From Beijerinckiaceae bacterium (GTDB taxonomy: Bacteria; Pseudomonadota; Alphaproteobacteria; Rhizobiales; Beijerinckiaceae): DNA of 14,184 nt. Under the pieces are notes generated by a model. It did no database searches, was not told the origin of the DNA, and worked only from the letters and a program-made list of their open reading frames with translations. Where the stretch lies: NCBI GenBank assembly GCA_027311205.1, contig DAICZI010000008.1, positions 1 to 14,184 on the forward strand, read 5' to 3'. Below are positions 7,417 to 14,184 of this stretch, piece by piece. A program made the position numbers and the translations under genes. Every line of letters begins with the position of its first letter. Positions within the stretch are counted from its first letter, which is position 1.

Positions 7417-8349
7417 TTACTGGTTCAGACCCGCTGTCAATTTCATCGGCCCGGATTTTACAAAATGGTCGCTGAGGCCAATGGGCGAACTGTCATAGAA
7501 GCTGACATCCTCGACATGCGGCTTGCGCGCCGAATGCACCGCAACACGCGCGTCCGGGTGATGCTGCTGCACGGGTGCGGAAATCTGATAGGGCCGGATC
7601 GGCGGCAGGGGCACGTGCGTCAAAGCCAGGCCGTTCGCAGTGCTCGTTCTGGCTGCGCCCAGATCAGCCATCGCCATCGTCTCGCTCTGATGGCGCGCTG
7701 GATTGGAGGCGAGCATGGTTCCAGCCGGAAGCATCGAGCCGCCCAAAGTGGCGGGTTCCCCGTCGGTGCGCAAGCTGGCCATCAGCATTTTGGTGTCGTG
7801 ACCGCCCAAAGGCGCAGGCGCGACATATTGCACCCTGACATGCCCCGTTCCGGCATTGATGAAGCCCAGCAGAACTGCGACATTCTTAGAGACATCCATG
7901 ATGCGGCCCTTGGCATAGGGGCCGCGATCATTGACGCGCACGATGATCGACCTTTTGTTGGCGAGATTCGTGACGCGGGCATAGCTGGGCAAAGGCATGG
8001 TCTTGTTGGCGGCGGTGATGGCGTTCATATTGAACACTTCGCCGTTGGCAGTGCGCCGACCATGAAAGTCCGCGCCATACCAGGACGCCATGCCCACCGC
8101 ATCATATTTTTTGGTTGAGGGATAGTAGGTGTGGCCAGCGACGGTATAGGGCCGTCCGACAAAATAACGCCCGCCGCCCGTGTGGATCTTCTGGCCAGCC
8201 AGCGCCACACGCGGCGAGGCCACAACGCCATATTTGGGATCGACCTGCGGGCGTGACGAGAGGGCCAGATTTTGGTGTGGCGCCTGGGCACAACCTGCCA
8301 TCAAGGCGGCCACGCCGCCGAGCATGGAGAACGTGACCGTGGAGCGCAT
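7417..8349 (-). CDS. rlpA: RlpA-like septal ring lipoprotein (double-psi beta-barrel)
   Basis: RlpA proteins are outer-membrane lipoproteins that act on peptidoglycan, as lytic transglycosylases for naked glycans in Pseudomonas, often at the division site. From the ATG at 8349-8347 the product has 310 residues. A signal peptide MRSTVTFSMLGGVAALMAGC places the lipid-carrying cysteine at residue 20. The double-psi beta-barrel spans about 85-177, with GMASWYGADFHGRRTANGE, PLPSYARVTNL and VRVNDRGPYAKGRIMDVSK all recognisable. There is no obvious C-terminal SPOR domain; the last 130 residues are low-complexity and Pro/His rich. The frame is open to an ATG at 8442, which has a better Shine-Dalgarno match (AGAGGG) than the internal ATG, but the lipobox argues for 8349. 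Its neighbour is another peptidoglycan enzyme, a logical pairing. Confidence 0.9.
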   Translation of the reverse strand: MRSTVTFSMLGGVAALMAGCAQAPHQNLALSSRPQVDPKYGVVASPRVALAGQKIHTGGGRYFVGRPYTVAGHTYYPSTKKYDAVGMASWYGADFHGRRTANGEVFNMNAITAANKTMPLPSYARVTNLANKRSIIVRVNDRGPYAKGRIMDVSKNVAVLLGFINAGTGHVRVQYVAPAPLGGHDTKMLMASLRTDGEPATLGGSMLPAGTMLASNPARHQSETMAMADLGAARTSTANGLALTHVPLPPIRPYQISAPVQQHHPDARVAVHSARKPHVEDVSFYDSSPIGLSDHFVKSGPMKLTAGLNQ

Positions 8350-8799
8350 GAGCCGCGAGGAGAAGGGTGGAACAGCGCCTTTTTCGGCACAAACCCCGAC
8401 ATCTCCAGCCTTGAGCTGGAAGCTCTCATGCAAGCAAGGCATTCACTCATCCCTCTAAAAAAACTCAAACACGACCAAGGCCCGCAACCACAGGCCTCCA
8501 ACCGACACACAAGAAGACGTCCCTACCCCGCTGTAATCCCAAAACGAGCGCAAATTCCCAAAAAAAGAATCAGGAAAGCGTCGCAATTCGGCAACATGGA
8601 TAACGCAATATGGCCTTTTTGTCCCGCATCCTTTGGTCGCATGGTGGGCAACGGCGTGAGCCAGCCACCAACTAAGGGCAAAATGTCCCCAAATTATTAA
8701 GCTATCGTGAACGAAATGCGCGGGCCGTAGCCAGGATCTCCGCGCGGCCAGAGCAGAACCGTTGCAATCAACGGCGGCTCATGGCAGAAGCGTCACGCC
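8350..8799. other. Intergenic region between rlpA and tRNA-Ser
   Basis: No supported gene is seen in these 450 bases apart from a possible upstream extension of rlpA to 8442. The stretch holds the presumed promoter of rlpA (minus) and of the tRNA (plus), but no strong -35/-10 pair stands out. A perfect 6-bp inverted repeat CCGTTG-CAAT-CAACGG lies at 8759-8774, ending 25 nt before the tRNA. An AT-rich patch at 8690-8712 includes TTAA-N7-TGAA. Confidence 0.6.
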
Positions 8800-8889
8800 G
8801 GAGGGGTGGTCGAGTGGTTTAAGGCAGCGGTCTTGAAAACCGCCGTGGGTGCAAGCCCACCGTGAGTTCGAATCTCACCCCCTCCGCCA
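8800..8889 (+). tRNA. tRNA-Ser (anticodon UGA)
   Basis: The gene folds as a complete class II tRNA of 90 nt. The acceptor arm GGAGGGG (8800-8806) pairs with CCCCTCC, followed by G and an encoded CCA ending at 8889. The D arm contains GAGTGGTTTAAGGC. The anticodon stem GCGGT/ACCGC encloses the loop CTTGAAA, with anticodon TGA at 8834-8836. A long variable arm (GTGGGTGCAAGCCCAC) gives the serine type. The T arm is GTGAG-TTCGAAT-CTCAC. It reads UCA codons (and, by wobble, UCG). It is divergent from rlpA. tRNA 3' ends are common integration sites, and the sequence downstream lacks recognisable genes for 740 nt. Confidence 0.97.
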
Positions 8890-9625
8890 TATCAGAACAG
8901 AACTGCGAACGCCGCAAGTGGCCGATTTTTCGCCCGAAATGGCGGCGAGCGTTATGAGCAAATCGCGCGTCGTGAGCCTTGAGCGCTTGGCTAGCCCTCG
9001 CCGGGCCAATGGCAGTCGGTCAAGGCCGCGAGTCGCGAAGCGGTGGCGCGTCCCGCGACAGCCTTGAGGGACTGGCGTTGATCCGGCCTCTTCGCGCCAA
9101 GCGGTCTTGCTCTCGTCTCGGCAAATATGGACGGATGGCGCTTGGATCGTTGATGGAATTGATGTGGTGGGCGAAACGTATGGCAAGGGTGACTCTGAGA
9201 CGACTCAAAAACTCAAAACACTCCAACCACATGCACCCAGCCGACGGCGGTGCTTTTACCATGCCGTCCAAATCGAGCGCCTAACGTCTGCTCCACGCTA
9301 TGATATTTCCCGATTCCCAAACAGTGCACGGCACGGCAGTCCGCATGCGGTTCATGCGCGCGCCGATTGCTCATCGCTGCATTGGTCATCGACAGCCGAA
9401 CCGTTGTGCGCCTACTGCAAACAGTGCGTTCGACCGGCGACACGGAGGACAATTGGAGGGCATTCTGTGCGTCGCCTTTCGTCGGACTTTCATTTAATAA
9501 CATACGCAAGTCGGACAATTGAGTAAATTTGATCCCCCAAGCTTGAGCGCTCCTTCTTCGAAGTCTATCACCTTCTTCGGGAGGCCGTGGCAACGTAGCA
9601 TCGGCATGGTGACAGGAGTGGAAAG
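8890..9625. other. Gene-poor region between tRNA-Ser and the 830-residue ORF
   Basis: I find no convincing gene here. Short frames on both strands (for example 9107-9526 plus and 9213-9593 minus) overlap each other, lack ribosome binding sites and show no family motifs. Base composition drops in GC near 9485-9530 (TTTCATTTAATAACATACG, then AATTGAGTAAATTTGATC), where the promoter for the downstream gene is likely but no consensus pair is clear. A short direct repeat CCTTCTTCG occurs at about 9551 and 9571. No copy of the tRNA 3' end is visible as an attachment-site repeat, and there is no integrase gene in the window. Confidence 0.55.
9614..9618 (+). promoter_or_regulatory. Ribosome binding site that fixes a TTG start
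   Basis: AGGAG lies 7 nt before TTG at 9626. An in-frame TAG at 9596-9598 rules out a longer upstream start, and the first in-frame ATG is 47 codons later, inside conserved duplicated sequence. TTG is therefore the best start. Confidence 0.7.
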
Positions 9626-12118
9626 TTGACGCAACAACTTCTCGGTTGGTGGCTCTTCGATACGGACCAGGCCCAGATCATTCATGCCACTACAGGGCAG
9701 ATCCTGCGCTCCACCGGTCATCCGAAATCCCGCCCCGGCCTCACGGAGTCTGGGAACCGCATCTGGATGTCATTCGAATATCGTGATCGGGATATTCGCC
9801 TCCCGCTTGTCATCGAGTGGCGCAACCTTCCCTCACCTGTCGGCGGCCGCCCCATTGTGTGGCGTGTCGACTACATCCGTTCGGCGATGCTTTGGCGCGC
9901 CGAGGCGAATTCTCCGCTGGCATTTCCTCCCTACGGCGTATGGCGGCGTGTGGATGATTTTCTCACTAATGCGCTTGCCTGCTGGCCCACGCACGCGCAG
10001 ACCGGTGCCAAGCCGGGACGGATCGCCTTCAACGGCGGATGGCTAAACGGGAACTGGACTAGCGCGTTCTACCGATCCGTTTGGGCGTCCACGCCGCTTG
10101 CTGGGTCGACCGACGCATTCCAGAGCGCCGCCATGGAACCGCTCACCGCGAACCCGCCAACGCCTTGGCGACTGTTGCCGCCGGTTCTCCCCGAAAGGCT
10201 GCCTTGGAGAGCCGGCGAGACAGACCTATGGTCCGAGGCTCGGCCGGCCATAGAAGGAAGGTCTTATCTGGGCACCTACGACGGCAGCCGCCTGATTGTG
10301 GCGCTGGCAAAGGCGGCGAGCATGCGTTTAAACCTGAAAGGACTTTCCCGTCTCTTCTATGCCGATGAGACCATCCTCAGTGACATCTCCCTTGCAGGCA
10401 TATGGGATCACCGGTGCAAGGAGCTGCCAATTTGGGCGGTGGGCCTTGACATCGGACGGCGTGACTCGCCCCTCGGTCTTTTCGATCGTACAAAGATGGA
10501 AAAGATTTTGCCGCTTGTCCCAAACACCGAGTTGCCAGGAGGCAATGTCAGCCGCGCGCAACACACGCCATACGCCGCCCAGCGACGGCTCGCCCATGCC
10601 TGCGTGGATGCATGGCTTTCGCAGTCCGATACATCCTGGTCATACGATGAAACGTCAGAACGGCTCGAAGCAGGGTCGATGCCGGCAGCGATGGTTTCCA
10701 TCTCCTGGCCGCTTGCCGGCTGCGTCATGCCCTCCAAGCTCGAAGCGTTGGCGTCGCTCGACCCACAGATCGGCGGCAAGCCCAACCCGCTTAGATTCAT
10801 GTTCGATGAAGAGAATGACGGTATCCAACGCGGATCTTCCTCGTTCATCACCATGGGCTTCTGGCGGTTCGACCCGACCACGCGCAGCCTCGTCAATGTT
10901 CTCTCGGGTCAGCGCCTCCGTTTGCGGGAACGCATCAACCAGGCGGAGACGGGCGACCAGCCGATCGTGAGAAGCGGCAGGATCTGGTGGTTCCAATATG
11001 AAGACGGCGAGCTTTCCTATCCGCTCGTCGTATTGTCCCAAGCCGCTGCGGCGAGGGGCAATCTACAGTTCACCTGGGTGGTGGATCATGAGCAGTCGAA
11101 GGCTCTCTGGCAGCAAGAGGGTGGGCGTGACCTGCCGCCCTTCGGCCTTTGGCAGCGGGTAAACGAATACGCCACCGACGCGTTGTTGTGCTGGCCGGAG
11201 TGCGCGGAGACCGGGCCGCAGCCATACAGGATCATCAGCGCCGCCGGATGGTTCAATGGGAGTTGGTCAACAGCGATCCGACGCCAGCGCGATCGTGGTC
11301 TGGATCACTCATTCTTCGAACGACAGGCACCGGAGGAACCGTTCCTGCAAGATGTTCGGGCTCCTGCGCAGTTTTGGCACTTCGTTGATGCATCGCGGGC
11401 CGCGCCCATTGCTTCGCTCGCTCATGTACGGCAACTCGAGCCGCATCGGCTCTACCTGCCGGCCGACGCGGCGCTTACCGGCTTTGAGATGGAGATGCCT
11501 AACCTCCGCCGCGACGATGGCCGTGCCGTCATGTTTCCGGCTGGTCTGCGTAGCGGGCTGCATCGGGGCGAGGATTATGATCCCGGGGCGTACTTTCTTT
11601 ATGCTGATGAAGACATATTCTTTTGCGTGCGCGGAAGCGAGTTCGGCGGCTGGGGGGCGCTGCCCTCAAAATGGACGTTTAAGCTTGGTGAACCATTCCG
11701 GATTGGCTTGCGCCATCTCGAACGGTTCGACGCCTCCCAGGCCGACGGTGTCCCCGCTGCCTATTTTTGGCGAAAGATTGCGCCGGAAAGCCCACCAATC
11801 AGATTCCTGCCGGAAGCAAGCGGGGGGATCCCCTCACCCGCCGTCGCCCAGATGGTCACTGCCGCGCTCATTGATGGCTGGCTTGCCTGGACGGGCACGT
11901 CCAAGCGGTTGCTTGACGATCCCGAGCATCTGCAGAAACTCGGCAAGAAGGCCGAGGTGCCGCCGTTGGAGCGGAGCGGTATTGACCTTGGGCGGAAGTC
12001 CAGGGTTAGGGTCGAAGGCGGTTATGTCGGCGGTCGCTTCAACACCAGTGCGGCCACGACCGCCTGGCTGGAGGCGATCCCATCGACCCCAGGAAACGGA
12101 TATGGCGCTGATTCCTAG
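9626..12118 (+). CDS. Unrecognised 830-residue tryptophan-rich protein with two tandem homologous halves
   Basis: I do not recognise a known family. The protein has no signal peptide and no membrane segment, so it is probably cytoplasmic. It contains 35 tryptophans (about 4 percent), and its main feature is internal duplication. Residues 6-28 (GWWLFDT...TGQILR) match 410-432 (GFWRFDP...SGQRLR); 44-65 match 451-472 (RIW...PLV); 77-150 match 482-553 through W-VD, LW, PP(Y/F)G-W-RV, AL-CWP, TG--P, GW-NG-W. Later, 243-336 (FYADETI...VDAWLSQSDTS) matches 657-759 (LYADEDI...IDGWLAWTGTS). Each unit is about 410 residues. The conserved Trp, Cys and Gly pattern suggests a fold built around aromatic residues, possibly ligand binding; no catalytic motif is evident. 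It starts at TTG behind AGGAG. It stands alone between a tRNA and a convergent oxygenase gene, so the context gives no function. A lineage-restricted accessory protein is plausible. Confidence 0.85.
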   Translation: MTQQLLGWWLFDTDQAQIIHATTGQILRSTGHPKSRPGLTESGNRIWMSFEYRDRDIRLPLVIEWRNLPSPVGGRPIVWRVDYIRSAMLWRAEANSPLAFPPYGVWRRVDDFLTNALACWPTHAQTGAKPGRIAFNGGWLNGNWTSAFYRSVWASTPLAGSTDAFQSAAMEPLTANPPTPWRLLPPVLPERLPWRAGETDLWSEARPAIEGRSYLGTYDGSRLIVALAKAASMRLNLKGLSRLFYADETILSDISLAGIWDHRCKELPIWAVGLDIGRRDSPLGLFDRTKMEKILPLVPNTELPGGNVSRAQHTPYAAQRRLAHACVDAWLSQSDTSWSYDETSERLEAGSMPAAMVSISWPLAGCVMPSKLEALASLDPQIGGKPNPLRFMFDEENDGIQRGSSSFITMGFWRFDPTTRSLVNVLSGQRLRLRERINQAETGDQPIVRSGRIWWFQYEDGELSYPLVVLSQAAAARGNLQFTWVVDHEQSKALWQQEGGRDLPPFGLWQRVNEYATDALLCWPECAETGPQPYRIISAAGWFNGSWSTAIRRQRDRGLDHSFFERQAPEEPFLQDVRAPAQFWHFVDASRAAPIASLAHVRQLEPHRLYLPADAALTGFEMEMPNLRRDDGRAVMFPAGLRSGLHRGEDYDPGAYFLYADEDIFFCVRGSEFGGWGALPSKWTFKLGEPFRIGLRHLERFDASQADGVPAAYFWRKIAPESPPIRFLPEASGGIPSPAVAQMVTAALIDGWLAWTGTSKRLLDDPEHLQKLGKKAEVPPLERSGIDLGRKSRVRVEGGYVGGRFNTSAATTAWLEAIPSTPGNGYGADS
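9641..10633 (+). repeat. First unit of the protein-level tandem duplication
   Basis: This covers residues 6-336 of the 830-residue protein. Its landmarks are the N-terminal WLFD block, the VWRVDY/PPYGVWRRV/ACWP/GGWLNGNW block and the FYADETI to VDAWLSQSDTS block. It aligns in the same order with the second unit. The repeat is visible at protein level, not as a nucleotide repeat, so the duplication is old. Confidence 0.8.
10853..11899 (+). repeat. Second unit of the protein-level tandem duplication
   Basis: This covers residues 410-758. Its landmarks are GFWRFDP, RIWWFQYED, TWVVDHEQ, LPPFGLWQRVN, LLCWPECAETG, GWFNGSW, LYADEDIFF and IDGWLAWTGTS, in the same order as the first unit. In the best block (77-150 against 482-553) a little over a third of positions are identical by eye. 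Confidence 0.8.
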
Positions 12119-12209
12119 GATTGTTCGGCCCAGCACCAGATCGTCGGCAGTCATGCATCCTGCCGTTCCGGCGTACTTTGGGCTCCGGTTTCAAATGGCC
12201 ACAGCGTAG
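12102..12209 (+). CDS. Possible 35-residue ORF overlapping the end of the 830-residue gene
   Basis: An ATG at 12102 is preceded by AGGAAACGG and overlaps the last 17 nt of the upstream gene in another frame. It reads MALIPRIVRPSTRSSAVMHP and ends at a TAG at 12207. It could be a small coupled gene, the truncated beginning of a former downstream partner gene, or meaningless. I recognise no family. Confidence 0.25.
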   Translation: MALIPRIVRPSTRSSAVMHPAVPAYFGLRFQMATA

Positions 12210-12245
12210 ACATAGTGCTCATCATCGTCGGTCGTGGCCCGCCAA

Positions 12246-12282
12246 GCAAAATCATACGCGCGTGTCAGGCACGCGGTTTTGC
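12246..12282. terminator. Bidirectional rho-independent terminator between convergent genes
   Basis: CGCGTG (12259-12264), the loop TCAGG and CACGCG (12270-12275) form a 6-bp GC stem, followed by GTTTTGC. GCAAAA at 12246-12251 is the complement of TTTTGC at 12277-12282, so the structure carries an A tract on one side and a T tract on the other. It lies 128 nt after the 830-residue gene and 20 nt after the stop of the convergent oxygenase gene, as expected for a shared terminator. Confidence 0.55.
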
Positions 12283-12301
12283 CGACGCCGTCAGACCAGC
12301 C

Positions 12302-12964
12302 TCACCCCGCCACCGGCGTTTCCGGAAAGCTCAATTGTTCGCGGGCGCGCCATTCGCTGGTCACGTAGTTGAGGATCACCGATTTGCGCACGCCCTTGAT
12401 GGGGCGCTTTTCGAAGCCGTGCCAGGTGTTGGAGCCGGGCACAAACACCATGGCGCTGTTGGGGATGAAGGGTGAGCGGCCAAAATGGGTCTCGTGGTCG
12501 CGGTAGATGTCAGTGCCCAGTTGATCGTGGCCCTCAAGCGTCGAGAGATAAATCAGGCAGGTGAATTTCTTGACGCCGAGATCGGTGTGCGGCTCCAGCC
12601 AGAAGCCATCAATATCCTGCGCATATTCCAGCCGCAGATAGGTGCCGCCGAGCGCCACGTCAAAAGCCTGTTCGAGCGTGGCGATGGTGTCACGGCTTTG
12701 CAGCGCCTGCGCCGTTGCGGCCATGACGGGATATTTGGCCATGGCCTCAGCGTCGAAATACGAACGGGTGTCATTGTGCAATTCGCGCTTGCCCGAGATG
12801 CCGCCGAGCGAGGGAGCCTTGAACGGCAATTCATTGAGCGCCTGCGCCACATCGGCAGGAAGGAGTTCGCTCATCAAAAAATGCCGATAGGGCTCATCAA
12901 ACACGCTGGCATTGCGGGCGCTGGCGCAAAAGGTTGCGGCTATGGCGTTGGCAGTGTAGGGCAT
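12302..12964 (-). CDS. 2-oxoglutarate/Fe(II)-dependent oxygenase family protein
   Basis: The 220-residue product has the double-stranded beta-helix signature of non-haem iron dioxygenases. The HxD pair is H126/D128 in FWLEPHTDLGVKKFTCLIYLS, the distal histidine is H182 in NTWHGFEKR, and R193 in GVRKSVILNYV is the likely 2-oxoglutarate carboxylate ligand. Such enzymes couple 2-oxoglutarate decarboxylation to hydroxylation of a substrate, which cannot be named here. The ATG at 12964-12962 is chosen over an upstream in-frame ATG at 13033: GGAG lies about 7 nt before it and the homologous region begins shortly after. The gene has no signal peptide, so it is probably cytoplasmic. It is divergent from the glycosyltransferase gene and convergent with the 830-residue gene. 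A role in modifying a sugar, lipid or protein made with the neighbour is only a guess. Confidence 0.88.
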   Translation of the reverse strand: MPYTANAIAATFCASARNASVFDEPYRHFLMSELLPADVAQALNELPFKAPSLGGISGKRELHNDTRSYFDAEAMAKYPVMAATAQALQSRDTIATLEQAFDVALGGTYLRLEYAQDIDGFWLEPHTDLGVKKFTCLIYLSTLEGHDQLGTDIYRDHETHFGRSPFIPNSAMVFVPGSNTWHGFEKRPIKGVRKSVILNYVTSEWRAREQLSFPETPVAG

Positions 12965-12983
12965 GGCGGCTCCAATGGGGCAA

Positions 12984-12997
12984 TTGCAACGTCCTAA
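12984..12997. repeat. 14-bp motif similar to the IS right terminus, copy 3
   Basis: TTGCAACGTCCTAA matches the 15-bp sequences at 2587 and 4207 with a one-base gap. It lies about 20 nt upstream of the oxygenase start codon, in the 124-nt divergent intergenic region (12965-13088) that must hold the promoters of both neighbouring genes. It may be an IS footprint, a shared regulatory motif or coincidence. Confidence 0.3.
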
Positions 12998-13088
12998 CCG
13001 CCCGTTAAGCCTACTGCAAGGCGTTTCGTTCATAAGTGCGCCGCGTTGGGCGACCGAACGGGTGCCTTTTTGATTTCAGGGATTACTG

Positions 13089-14184
13089 ATGACGATGAAT
13101 GCCCCAGCTTTGGCTGCGACAGACCAAAAGGCTAATTTCAAGGCGAATTTTCTGAACGCGCTGAAGAATCTCGACGACATCGTCACCGCCCGCCCCTGGC
13201 TGGTGCTGGTGGCCATGGTGCCGCTCTGGACGCTTTACGCCATTGTTTCAAATGGTGCCTCTGACATCGCCACGGATACGGTTGAGGCCTATAGCTGGGG
13301 TCGGCAGATGATGTGGGGCTATTACAAGCATCCACCATTCTGGTCCTGGGTTGCCCATGGCTGGTTTGTCATTTTCCCGGTCGCCACATGGAGCGCCTAT
13401 CTGCTGTCGACCGTCAATGTGGTGGCGGGGCTTTATTTTGTGCGCCGCATCGCGGCCTATTTCCTGCCCGACAGAGCGTCGCAATGGTCAGCGACGCTCG
13501 TATTGGCGCTGATGCCGGTCTATACGTTCTTGACCATGATCTTCAACGCCAACACCATCCAGCTCTCGGTCTGGCCGGCGGCGGCGTGGGCGTTTCTGGC
13601 CATGATGGAAAAGCTTGAGCCCCGGCGCGCAGCGCTGGCGGGCCTGTTGATGGCCTTAACCCTGCTTTCGAAATACAATGCCCTGTTGTTTCTTGCCTGC
13701 CTGTTTGCCGCCTCGATCGTCCATCCCAATGCCCGGAAATTCTGGCGCTCAAGCCTGCCGTTTTATGCAGCGCTTGGCTTTTTGCCGCTCACATTGATGC
13801 ATCTGTGGTGGCTGATCCAGAATAATTTCATGCCGTTTCATTATTTCCACAACGAGGAATTGTATCCTTTCTCGCGCTCGATCCCGAGCGGCATTGCCTT
13901 CATCATCGCCATGGTGCTCTACACCCTGCCTGCCCTGCTGGCGCTGGTGGTGGCGGGCCGCACCTTGCGCGTCTCCTGGCCCAAACTGGCCATGATGCCG
14001 GTGCTGGCGATCCTGACCTTTGGCCCGACGGCGGAAAGTGCTCTTGCCTGCGCGGCGTTGCAAACCAAATGCTCGGGGCTTTGGGGGATGCAGAACCTGT
14101 TCACGGTGCCGATTTTCGTCATTGCGCTGCTGCCAGCCTTTGTCGGCGCGGTGGCCTTGCGGCGGATCTGGCGCATCAATGCAG
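13089..14184 (+). CDS. GT39/PMT-type integral membrane glycosyltransferase, 3' end beyond the window
   Basis: 365 codons are visible and the frame remains open at the right edge. The protein begins MTMNAPALAATDQKA, with the first membrane segment at about 36-54 (WLVLVAMVPLWTLYAIV), then the family signature D63-T-V-E66-AYSWGRQ and GYYKHPPFWSW (78-88). D63 or E66 in this first extracytoplasmic loop is the likely catalytic residue of a GT-C fold enzyme. Several further hydrophobic helices follow (for example 90-112, 135-152, 180-212, 226-240). Relatives transfer sugars from polyprenyl-phosphate donors to lipids or proteins at the periplasmic face of the inner membrane; ArnT is the best-known example, but the acceptor here is unknown. 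The ATG at 13089 has AGGG 7 nt upstream; the ATG two codons later is an alternative. It is divergent from the 2OG oxygenase. Confidence 0.88.
   Translation, partial: MTMNAPALAATDQKANFKANFLNALKNLDDIVTARPWLVLVAMVPLWTLYAIVSNGASDIATDTVEAYSWGRQMMWGYYKHPPFWSWVAHGWFVIFPVATWSAYLLSTVNVVAGLYFVRRIAAYFLPDRASQWSATLVLALMPVYTFLTMIFNANTIQLSVWPAAAWAFLAMMEKLEPRRAALAGLLMALTLLSKYNALLFLACLFAASIVHPNARKFWRSSLPFYAALGFLPLTLMHLWWLIQNNFMPFHYFHNEELYPFSRSIPSGIAFIIAMVLYTLPALLALVVAGRTLRVSWPKLAMMPVLAILTFGPTAESALACAALQTKCSGLWGMQNLFTVPIFVIALLPAFVGAVALRRIWRINA

Noticed and set aside
8697..8711. TTAA-N7-TGAA, resembling a CtrA binding site (TTAA-N7-TTAA) upstream of rlpA
   Set aside because: It has one mismatch, lies far from the rlpA start and is a single site in AT-rich sequence; too weak to call.
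9213..9593. A minus-strand 126-codon frame in the gene-poor region after the tRNA
   Set aside because: It overlaps an equally long plus-strand frame and shows no motif or Shine-Dalgarno sequence, so I cannot support it as a gene.
8890..14184. A duplicated tRNA-Ser 3' end that would mark an integrated element
   Set aside because: I looked for a second copy of the T-arm/acceptor sequence downstream and did not see one in the window.
1..14184. CRISPR array, toxin-antitoxin pair, phage genes or a recognisable defence cassette
   Set aside because: There are no regularly spaced repeats and no cas, phage structural or known defence motifs. The 830-residue gene lacks nuclease, ATPase or TIR-type signatures.

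Overview
The window looks like chromosome from an alphaproteobacterium, most likely of the order Hyphomicrobiales (Rhizobiales). The reasons are the GC-rich coding style, the gene order dac-tmk-holB-metG-tatD-MBL hydrolase, and an 'AADLP'-type beta-barrel outer membrane protein typical of that order. No genus can be named from the sequence alone.

Left two thirds (1-8350, all on the minus strand). Reading in the direction of transcription, this is rlpA (cell-wall/septum lipoprotein), a D-Ala-D-Ala carboxypeptidase, thymidylate kinase (tmk), the DNA polymerase III clamp-loader subunit delta' (holB), methionyl-tRNA synthetase (metG), a TatD-family metallo-hydrolase, and the start of an MBL-fold hydrolase that runs off the window. 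Four of the junctions are 4-nt stop/start overlaps (GTGA or ATGA), so the genes are packed as a translationally coupled operon. The one exception is holB-metG, where about 1.7 kb has been inserted. That insert holds an IS5-like element remnant with a transposase 3' fragment (2602-3066), a complete AT-richer outer membrane protein gene (3179-3862), and a 173-bp internally deleted copy of the same element (4046-4218). The insert therefore resembles a decayed composite transposon. The holB stop codon lies exactly on its junction.

Middle (8350-9625). An intergenic region contains an intact tRNA-Ser(UGA) gene with encoded CCA on the plus strand. It is followed by about 740 bp in which I see no convincing gene.

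Right third (9626-14184). A 2.5-kb plus-strand gene, with a TTG start behind a strong Shine-Dalgarno sequence, encodes an 830-residue, tryptophan-rich soluble protein that I do not recognise. It is built as a near full-length tandem duplication of a unit of about 410 residues, and it is the most novel item here. A possible 35-codon ORF overlaps its end. A bidirectional hairpin terminator separates it from a convergent 2-oxoglutarate/Fe(II) oxygenase gene. Divergent from that gene is a membrane glycosyltransferase of the GT39/PMT type, cut by the window end.

The left block serves cell-wall maturation, DNA precursor supply and replication, and translation. The right block is a mixture of an accessory gene of unknown role and probable surface or metabolite modification genes.
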